A stretch of DNA of 64,000 bases from Przewalskia tangutica. Its lineage: Eukaryota > Streptophyta > Magnoliopsida > Solanales > Solanaceae. The position numbers and the translations under genes were made by a program. The notes below the pieces were generated by a model, which saw only the letters and a program-made list of their open reading frames with translations, was not told where the DNA came from and searched no databases. The DNA lies in the NCBI GenBank assembly GCA_029844215.1, contig CM056736.1:19901501-19965500 (forward strand), given 5' to 3'. Below, piece after piece: positions 55,983 to 64,000 of the stretch (position 1 is its first letter; every line of letters begins with the position of its first letter).

Positions 55983-58294
55983 TGTTACACCCCATAATTC
56001 CAGGACATGTATATAAGAACTTACGTAAGAAAGCATGACTTTAAGATTTGAGACTCGTAGAATTTACCGGAATTATGGAAATGTCGGAAAACGAAACACT
56101 ATGGACGAATGAGATGGTGACACGTGTCACCCCCCTACTCTATGGGCTTGGAAGAAATGGACAAGGCCAATTTGTCAAGTCTTGAAAGCCAAGGCTTGAC
56201 ATTGTTGACCAATTCAATAACCCCACTTGACACTTGATATTTTAATCTTCTTCATCCTACCCCCACAAGTGTTTTAATCTTGACCCTTGATTTTATTATA
56301 TATTCACCCTTGTAGAAAGAAAAGTCTCAACACTTAGAAAAAATTCACGACCTTGTTCTTGCTATTGAGAGCTCTCGGCAATGAGCCATTTTTCCACACA
56401 AAAGATTTTCGTTTGTTGATCATAATTCACCATACTTAAACCCAAGGTTCCTAGGGGTATTATAAGGATATCTCAATACAAAGATCACGGAAAAGCTACG
56501 TTTTTACATTAGTCACAAGATGAAAACCTAAGTTGTTTTCATAGGTTTTGATTGGAAATTGAAGGGAAGTTGTTTATGAACTTCTAAGGGCTTCAAATAG
56601 CAGATTGGAGTGTGAGGAAAAAGAGCTAAGTTGCTAAGGAGCGACTTTGAATCTTGGAGTTATATTTGGGCTTAACAAGGTAATGATCTTCATTTTACTT
56701 ATGTAATTAAATATTACATGTTTTAGTAGTTGATATATGATCATGTGAATTGTATAATGAAGATTGATAAGTGTTATGGAATATTGGAAGCATAAATTCG
56801 AGATTGACCTTGTTAGCCATTGAAATTGAAATACAATTTGGTCGATAGTTATAATCGTCGCATGTTATCTAAAGAAAAGATTGTAGTTGTTATAATCGAT
56901 TGCGGATATATAACATGTTAGACTAAACAACTTGGATTGAAAAGGATTTGGATAAGACTTTGCATTGTTGTACATTGTAGCCGAAATGGCATGGAAATAT
57001 TGGACTATTTTTTATATCAATTGTGGGGCAGAATTTTACACGTCCTATACGGCGTGTAATCCCCTTTGACTAGTTGATGTGATGAGCCTTAAATGTGGAC
57101 TATTGGTTATTGATTTCGGGCCTTGAAAAAGGTGGAAAAGTATGTAGAAGCAAAGGAAGTGCTGCTCAATTTTCCGTAGAATAGGAAGCTTTACACTTAG
57201 AATATTCTACATTAAAAGCTAGATGTTGATAGTCGTATTATGGTCATTATAGGTTGACATTCTACGTGCGGCATATTCAAGTTAGCAAGTGGATTAAGCC
57301 GAAGAGGTATGTGGAATTTTCTCCTATCTCTTGAGCATGATGTATTGTAAATGTATAAGTAAAATAGACGTGTGATCTTTAAATGAATTCGGCTTCGTTT
57401 TGATATCATTGTCTTATCTCGGATTGTCCAAAGTTGGTTGAAGTAGAGAATTAACTCCCTAAATTTTTAAAGGATGAAAATGTCTTATTTTGTCTAAATG
57501 TGTAAAGAGTTATAACGGTTTTATGGGAAGTTAGTTATAACGGCTTTATGAAAATTTAAGAGAATGGTCTACTTGATTTGAAGGCATAAGATGCCTAGGT
57601 TGTGAAAGTATAGGTCATTTGGTTTAGAAGCCTTAAAATGTATTTCTAAAGGTGTAGTGGCTTGACTCTAAAAGTAGACTTACCTTGATACTACGGGCGT
57701 TAGTATCTTGTGGTTATTTTATGAAATAAGTGATTTTCAAAAGCTTAGAAATACGTAGTACTTTGGGTTAAATCCCCGTATTTCACGTAAAACGAAAGTG
57801 CCTTGAGTTTATAAAATAAAATTCATTTTTGTATGATAATGAAAGTCTAAAGATTTTATGAACTTGCCTATGCTTTCTTGCGATAGCCTTTGAGTGCAAG
57901 TATTATATTTTTACGCTGCCGTGACTCTCAGTTTGAGGGCCGGCTGTCTTTTTGTGAACTTACTTGGACGTACCGACAGTGATGAAGGATTCCACGGGTA
58001 TGCTTCCATTGTGATTGATCCATGGACATGCTTATACGATGAGGGATTCCGGGGCATGCAACCATGATGCGGGTTATACTCCCGGATGTTATTATTACTC
58101 CATGGACTAGCTCTCCATGAAGACATGTACCCGAGATGAGGGATTCCACGGGCATGTTATATACTATTATTACTCCATGAATTAGCTCTCCATGAAGTCA
58201 TGTACCCGAGATGAGGGATTCCACGGGCATGATATATATATATATATATTGCATATGTGCACGCCGACAGTGATGTAGGATTCCACGGGTGTGT

Positions 58295-58348
<54 letters not shown>

Positions 58349-59081
58349 ACACTTGCGGCTGTCGGCAGTGATGGAGGATTCCACGGGCACGCTTTGATGT
58401 TTGTGGTCTTGAGACCCTTACTGGACTGTGATGATTTTGAGGGCTTGTGTCCCTAGACTTCGTGTGACGATTGTTCATGTGTTGAAATAGTCTTTAAAAG
58501 GTAAAACTGACTTTCATTACTTACGTTTCGGCAAGGCACGGTTGTACTGTTAATTTGATTATCATACTTGTCTCCAACTTTATATATCTAGACTTTATGA
58601 TTTAAATTACAAGATTTCGCTTTACATACTTGGTACATATTTCAGATCGACCCTTCTCGGCGGGCTGCGTTCATGCCGCAGGTAAGGGTAAGCAGGTTGC
58701 AGATCATCACTATTAGGATCACTGATAAGTTGTCAGAAAGCTCCATTTTTCCGGAGGCTTGTCTTTTGGTACGGTTTCCTTGATGTTGTAGATTTATGTA
58801 CATTCAGGAGTATAGCGGGGCCCTGTCCCGTCACAGTTGTAATGTAAAAATTCTTAGAGGTCTGTAGTCATATCTTGTGGACTAAGTTGTAAAAAGAAAG
58901 ATGTAACTGCTTTTGGGCTTATGTATATTTTTCGGAGGGTGGCCTTATCGGCTAGCCTGTTGATATTTCATGACTAGTATTTTATGAGTTTTATGTATGT
59001 TCCGCTGCTATTCTCTGATGTATACCTGTGAGGGGTGCCCAGGTAGGGAACCAGTCGCGGGCCCGGGGTCGGGGCGTGACA
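55983..59081 (+). repeat. 5' LTR of the plus-strand gypsy element (3099 bp)
   Basis: It starts TGTTACACCCCATAATTCC and ends GGGGCGTGACA. Mid-LTR it contains CTGCTCAATTTTCCGTAGAA, a phrase that recurs in the other two LTRs of the group. A modular repeat array lies at 57960-58395. Confidence 0.9.
57960..58395 (+). repeat. Modular repeats and (TA)n tracts in the gypsy LTR
   Basis: The phrase GATG(A/T/G)(A/G)GGATTCCACGGG recurs six times (about 57978, 58038, 58136, 58212, 58271, 58370), joined by duplicated blocks of roughly 75 bp (TCCATG...CTCTCCATGAAG...ATGTACCCGAGATGAGGG). (TA)n tracts lie at 58232-58250 and 58297-58345. Confidence 0.8.
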
Positions 59082-59085
59082 AAAG

Positions 59086-59097
59086 TGGTATCAGAGC
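59086..59097 (+). other. Primer binding site (tRNA-iMet)
   Basis: TGGTATCAGAGC, the exact consensus, begins four bases after the LTR end. Confidence 0.95.
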
Positions 59098-59277
59098 AGT
59101 TAGTCCTCGGAAAGTGGCTACATACCGTGTCTAGTAAAGTCTTGGTTATCGGTGTGTTGTGCACCACATCTATAATCAGGAGGCTGCATGACATTTAGGA
59201 TTGGTTTCCATTCTTCTCTCTCTGAGATCGTGCAGTAGAGCTATCTTATTAGGTTGAATCCTCTCTGACCTATTCTT

Positions 59278-60088
59278 ATGTATCAGTTATGCCCACGAGC
59301 GACCACGGCCCGAGAAGGGCAAAGCGTGAGAGCTGCTAGTGGTACACAGAGGGTTACTAGGACTCAGGCCCAAACTATGCCTGAGGTTGTGTTCCAGGCG
59401 GCGAGTTCAGTTACGCCGGCAATATTAGAGGAGCCGAGAGCAGTCGCAGCTCCAGAGGTTCCGATACCTGAGCCTCCAGTCCCGCAGCTAGAGGCAGAGT
59501 ATAGAGATTATGGAGAGCAAATCAGGTTATTGACTAGCATAGTGGTAGGGCAGCGCCGACAGGAGCAGGTAGCTAACCCTAGAGCGGACAGTTTGAGGAT
59601 TCGGGATTTTCTGGGGTGTAATCCACCCGAGTTCTATGGTTCGAGATCTGAGGATGTTCCTCAGGAGTTCATTCGGAAGATACAATGGACTATGCAGGTA
59701 CTTAGGGCCTCGGAGACCGAGTCAGTTGTGCCAGCTTCTTACCGGTTACGCGATATTGCGTTGAACTGGTTTGAGGCATGGGAACTGTGTAGAGGTGTGG
59801 GTGTTCCCCCAGCTGTTTGGGATGAGTTTACAGAGGCCTTCCTTGATCACTTTTTGCCTCTTGAGATGAGGAGATTCCGCGTTGATAGGTTCTTGACATT
59901 GAGGCAGAATGGGAGGACCATCAGAGAGTACAACCTGGAGTTTGACTCATTGGTCAGGTATGCGCTCACTATTGTGGCTGACATGGCTGATAGAGTTCAT
60001 CGCTATGTGATGGGGCTAGACCGCTATATGGTTAATATATGCCTGGGAGTGGCCCTTCAGCCAAGTATGGATATTGCCAGGATGCAGG
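59278..60088 (+). CDS. Ty3/gypsy gag, open but truncated by insertion
   Basis: A 283-codon frame is open up to the insertion; the last residues (from VIGVFY) are LTR sequence of the inserted element. The gag core shows LRIRDFLGCNPPEFYGS, DVPQEFIRKIQWTMQVL, LRDIALNWFEAWEL, WDEFTEAFLDHFLPLEMR, FLTLRQNGRTIREYNLEFDS and YVMGLDRYMV. The N-terminus is Arg/Thr-rich and poorly conserved; the ATG at 59278 or at 59290 could be the start. The protein would form the particle. With the zinc knuckle and all of pol displaced by the nested element, it cannot complete a cycle. Confidence 0.85.
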
Positions 60089-61490
60089 TGATCGGTGTAT
60101 TTTATATACATCTTTTGAGTCAGTTTTAGTTAGTCTTTTGTCCCGTTTTGCACATATAAGTATTGTATTAGGATAGTTTTCCTTTCTATTGAGTCAAAGT
60201 GGTTAAAATGGCCAAATGGCGGAAAAAGAGCTAAAAGAGGGCAAAGAGAGAGATGCGAGCAGAAAGTAGAAGTGGCGAGGTGAAATCAGCAGCCGCGGCA
60301 GCCTCCCTCGCTGATTGTGCCGCGGCGCCACTATTCGAGAGAGGTCGCAGAAGACCAGCGCGCGCCTCGCAGCCAGGCGAGGGGCCGCGACGCCTAAACA
60401 CCCGAAAAGCTACAGAAGTTGCAGCGCCGCGGCGCCCTCAGACAGCAGAAATCAGGGCCGCGGCGCCAAATCACCCGACGGATTGCAGAAGTTCCGGCGC
60501 CGCGGCGCCTGTCTGCAGGGCCGCGGCGCCGACGCGGAAAAATTAGGTTTTTGGACGAAATTCTGGGTCAGGCCTGAAGGAAAAGTGGGAGGCGGTTTTC
60601 AGCCTATAAAAGGAGAACCCTAGGCAGTTTTTAAGGGTTCTCTTTCTTGCACAACACAAGGATTCTTGCTTGGAGATTGGAGACCATAGTTTAGTAATTT
60701 CTTTTCCTTTTCTTTACTTTATTTCAGTTTTTGTATGATGAACATGGGATTAGTTCTTGTCATATCAATGACTAGGAACTAATTCCTCTATAGGGCTTTC
60801 CATGTTGAATCTCTAGAAACTTTTGTTATGAGTTAATGCATGATTATGGTTATTTTTCTTGTTGTGAGATCTATCCAATATTTGAGTTGAATTCTTGGTA
60901 ATTAATTGACAACTAATTATCACTATATGATTTCTAATCAGATTCCGAAAGGGGGGATTGTGAATATGCTGTAAGTTGGATAGACATTCTTGGATTGGGG
61001 ATGAAAATACCTCAATTATTTATGTAGCGTTAACGAGGCTTAACAACCCTAATTTTGGCGATCAGGCGGTTAACTAGGTTCTTGTTCTTAATCCTCCTAT
61101 AGAGTTATCTTTATCACCGAAAGGTAGGTAAGGTGCAATCTGGGTTGAGTGTTTATATAACCTAACGGAGTATAAAACGATTTATTGAACCCGCTTCTCC
61201 AAAAGAAAAGACCATAAGTTATTGCATTAATAAGTAACATAAGCGGATAGTGAGACGCGAAGCCCTATTCTCATCACAACTGAAGTAAACCCTTATAGTT
61301 AAATAGCTTTTACAATTCTTAGTTATAAACAACAAATCAAAATATCAATCTACCAAATAGATACAAAAAAATAGATAGTTGGTACTTGAACCCTAATCCT
61401 TGAGGACGATATTCAGTCTTATCAAGACTATACTACTTGTCACGATAACGTGCACTTGCGTTTAAAGTGTGTGCATCTTACCGCGCATCA
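60089..61490 (+). repeat. 5' LTR of the second Athila-like element (1402 bp)
   Basis: It ends CCGCGCATCA. The GC array at 60280-60540 is the most complete in the window, with GGCGCCGCGGCGCC (60496-60509) and GGGCCGCGGCGCC repeated. The TATA box CCTATAAAAGG is at about 60603-60613. Confidence 0.9.
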
Positions 61491-61495
61491 AGTTT

Positions 61496-61514
61496 TTGGC
61501 GCCGTTGCCGGGGA
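61496..61514 (+). other. Primer binding site (tRNA-Asp type), second copy
   Basis: TTGGCGCCGTTGCCGGGGA, identical to the site at 25979-25997. Confidence 0.9.
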
Positions 61515-61661
61515 TTAGGCATAGTTCAATATCAAATTTGTCTATTTTTAATTTTTAATTTGGTTTTTAATTTTTAATTTTTTCGTTTTTTTATTATTTT
61601 TGGAAAATTCGAGGTACCGTGATTGGTTGTTTGTTTTTGATCTATTTCAGAAAATCAGTTT

Positions 61662-63420
61662 ATGCGAAGGATAAGAGGAGCAGACACTCTTGTTCCCTTC
61701 AATCCAGAGATTGAGAAAACCCGCAAGCGTAATGAAAGAATCGATTGCAACTTTGATAGAAATGGACGGAGGTCAAAACAATAACATGATGAGAGAAGGG
61801 TTAGGTGAAAATCAACATAACCCAGGAATGCCTCGGCAAATGCCAATAGACGTGGAGGAGAGAGTTCAAATCCAGCCAGAAAGGAGTTTGGGGGACTATG
61901 TGCTGCCAAGAGTGAATGGAGCACAGACATGCATTAGGCTCCCTACAATAGGAGCCAACAACTTCGAGATAAAACCGGCGATTCTGAGCATGGTAAGACA
62001 CAGTGCAATTCGAGGATCGCCATCGGAGGATCACATATGCACATAGCTAATTTCTTGGAGCTATGTGCAACTTTCGATATAATGGCGCATCGATGATGAT
62101 GCCGATTGAGGCTCTTTCCTTTTCACTCGTGGATAGAGCAAAAGTATGGTTGAATTCCCGCCGATTCGATTTTTACATGGCACGAGCTGGCACAGAAATT
62201 CTTAGCCAAGTTCTTTCCTCCGTGTAAAGCAGCAAAACTAAGAGGGGTGTTGAACAACTTCTACCAAGCAGATGGAGAGTCCTTATATGAAGCTTGGGAA
62301 AGGTTCAAAGATCTACAGAGAAAGTGTCCACACCATTGCATTGAGTTGTGGAACTTGGTCCACATCTTCTACAACGGGCTGAGCAGTACAACCAGAACCA
62401 TTATAGATGCAGCAGCAGGTGGAGCATTCATGAGGAAAATAGCCCACGACGCTCATGAGTTATTAGAAGATATGGCCACTAACAACCATGTCACAGAAGA
62501 GAGGTCGACAAGTGGGAGAAGAACAAGAGAGTCCACGAAATAGATGTTATCACGCTTGAATGCCCAAGTGGCCCTTTAGCGAAACAATAAAGAACATACA
62601 GTTGTCGAATGCGCAGATGCCTAGAAGTCATGAGATATGTGTGGCCCACATACATTTGACAGTGTCCTTCACCGATCCCAACAATATACCAATGGAGCAG
62701 CAGAGTGTCGTGCCATAGGTAATTATCGAGGCAAGAATAACCCTTACTCCAACACTTATAATCCGGTGGAGGAACCACCCAAATTCTCATGGAGAGACGT
62801 GGCAGCAGAATCCAAAGCAGAACCAGCAGAACCAATACCAAGGGCAACAAAATCAATACCGTGGCGCAGAACCAATACAGGCGATGCATCGAGAATCAGA
62901 ATTTCTTCATTCAAGCCTCCCACAAAGATCAACAGCTCAATGCACCGCTCAAAGAAGAAAGCCGACGAAGCAATGCGGATAAAGACTTGCAATGCCTGCA
63001 CTCCGATTCATGCGAAGCTAGATCCTCATTCAGAACTTGAAACACAAGTGGGTCACTAGCAAAGCAGCAAACAAAGAGCCACGAGGGACATTGCCAAGCA
63101 ACACAGGTAAATCGAGGAGCAATGCCAGCAAAGGTGAGAAGCGGCAAACAGTTGAGCAAGTCACCTCACCAAGAGTTGAGAAGAAGGCGAGTTAGAAAAG
63201 AGAAGGTGATTGAGCCCAACTCAGTAGTAGAAAACTGCAGGAGAAGAGTATACGAAAAGATTCCTTTTCCCTGAGACTACAAATGAAAGCGGTTGATAAA
63301 CAATTCTCCAAATTTTTGGAGACATTCGGAAGTCTGCATATCAAAGATACCTTTCATAGAAACATTAGAGCGATGCCCTCCTATTTTAAGTTTATGAAGG
63401 AGATCTTGGGAAGAAGAAAA
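61662..63420 (+). pseudogene. Athila-type gag of the second copy, frameshifted
   Basis: The protein would start near MRRIRGADTLVPFN at 61662. Frame 61690-62046 carries VLPRVNGAQTCIRLP and FEIKPAILSMV. Frame 62247-62543 carries LYEAWERFKDLQRKCPHH, VHIFYNGLSSTTRTIIDAAA and GGAFMRKIAHDAHELLEDMA, which is better preserved here than in the first copy. The region 62640-62780 keeps CGPHTFDS and NNPYSNTYNPVEEPPKFSW, the linker after the knuckle. Several single-base deletions break the frame. Confidence 0.85.
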
Positions 63421-64000
63421 ACCGGCAGATGCGAAATAGTAGCACTAATGTAAGAGTGTAGTGCTATCTTGCAGAAGAAGTTGCCACCAAAACTAAAGGA
63501 TCCCGGAAGCTTTACACTAACTTGCACGATGGGCGGGGTGACTTGCAATGAGCTTTGTGTGATTTAGGGCGAGTATAAATCGATGCGCCTTATCGCTTTT
63601 TAAAAGATTGAGTCAGGTGAGGCCAAACCAACCACAAGAAGCCTACGGTGGCCGACAGACGATGGTTCATCCACGAGGCAAGATTGAGGACGTGATTGTG
63701 AAAGTAGGAAAATTCTTCTTTCGCAGATTTCCTCATTCTTGATATGGAAGAAGATGCGGAAATACCTATCATATTGGGAGGCCATTCCTAGCAACGGGAA
63801 GAGCTTTGATTGATGTTGAAAGAGAGAGTTAACATTAAGGGTGGAGAATGAAGAAATTGTGTTTAAAGTTTTTAAACACGCCATCGAGCCACCAAAATGA
63901 GTGGTGCTTTGCAATCAAGACCATCAAATCTCCATGCGAGCCAATACAAGTCAACCAAAGAGCGATGAGCCCAAGAAAGGTGCATGGTTTCTTTGAAATG
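63421..64000 (+). pseudogene. Aspartic protease remnant of the second Athila-like copy
   Basis: The active-site DLG lies at 63561-63569, but the next codons are shifted. MVHPRGKIEDVIVKVGKFFF follows at about 63662, then a DMEEDAEIPIILG-like block and ATGRALIDVE near 63800. The frame 63840-63900 corresponds to the post-protease tail of the first copy. The window ends there. Confidence 0.8.

Larger units (their letters stand above)
55983..60088 (+). mobile_element. Ty3/gypsy element of the A group, 5' part, cut by the Athila-like element
   Basis: The 5' LTR (55983-59081) is followed by the tRNA-iMet primer site and a gag ORF that is open until the insertion at 60089. The rest lies beyond the window. 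It inserted into the SIRE-type element. Left flank is AAATG. Confidence 0.88.
60089..64000 (+). mobile_element. Second Athila-like gag-protease element, right end outside the window
   Basis: It starts TGATCGGTGTATTTTATATA after GCAGG, has the same LTR, primer site and gag-protease order as 24559-31796, and still shows no RT by 64000. The interior carries many more small deletions than the first copy. Confidence 0.9.

Noticed and set aside
58287..58390. ORF made of alternating Ile-Tyr
   Set aside because: It is a translated (TA)n microsatellite inside an LTR.
10221..60088. Shared GCAGG target of two Athila-like insertions as a sign of site preference
   Set aside because: Only two cases agree and the third (GATAT) differs, so chance is enough.

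Overview
The window is a TE-packed stretch of a plant nuclear genome, most likely a dicot and probably an asterid. The evidence is nested plant LTR retrotransposons, plant MITEs and SINE, a Stowaway-type MITE end of the kind common in Solanales, and one host locus encoding a GRAS protein of the NSP2 (Nodulation Signaling Pathway 2) type. I see no bacterial or organellar sequence and no CRISPR array. Almost all long ORFs are broken retrotransposon gag/pol pieces. Family and clade names are judged from protein motifs read by eye, not from a search.

Layout, left to right. (A) 1-6510: minus-strand Ty3/gypsy element with very long LTRs (about 3.66 kb), a gag remnant and no pol; its 3' LTR runs off the left edge. 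It is inserted in (C1) 6511-7767, the 5' end of a minus-strand Ty1/copia element. 7773-9125 is AT-rich and repetitive. (C3) 9126-19056: minus-strand copia element with broken gag-pol; a solo LTR related to the Athila-like family lies inside its 3' LTR (10226-11564). 19057-20583 is a spacer with a Stowaway-type MITE end. (C2) 20584-34494: plus-strand copia element interrupted by a complete 7.2 kb Athila-like gag-protease element without reverse transcriptase (24559-31796, target duplication GATAT); its 3' side carries an unusual duplicated LTR joined through a copy of the 5' flank. 34978-36814: the NSP2-like GRAS gene on the minus strand, with two apparent N-terminal frameshifts, a 334 bp hAT-like MITE sitting exactly like an intron, and an in-frame TGA before the SAW region. 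(C4) 38518-46668: minus-strand copia element containing a second copia element (C5, 38770-41793, target duplication GCTAT) and a 543 bp MULE-like insertion. Then come a SINE (46701-46898) and a foldback MITE (47072-47240). From 47789 a plus-strand SIRE-type copia element carries three later insertions: a 3.3 kb solo gypsy LTR (49196-52499), a 1 kb non-autonomous hAT element (54583-55604), and at 55983 a plus-strand gypsy element with 3.1 kb LTRs, itself split at 60089 by a second Athila-like gag-protease element that runs off the right edge.

Working together: the elements are mostly dead and would depend on partners elsewhere for reverse transcription and integration. Recurrent themes are (i) GC-rich arrays of the palindrome family GGCGCCGCGGCGCC upstream of the TATA box in LTRs of several unrelated families, (ii) LTRs expanded by internal tandem repeats, and (iii) loss of pol while gag (and in one family protease) is kept. 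The only host gene seen is an NSP2 relative. Its disruption would fit a plant, or a gene copy, no longer under selection for symbiosis signalling, but indel errors in the assembly must be excluded first.
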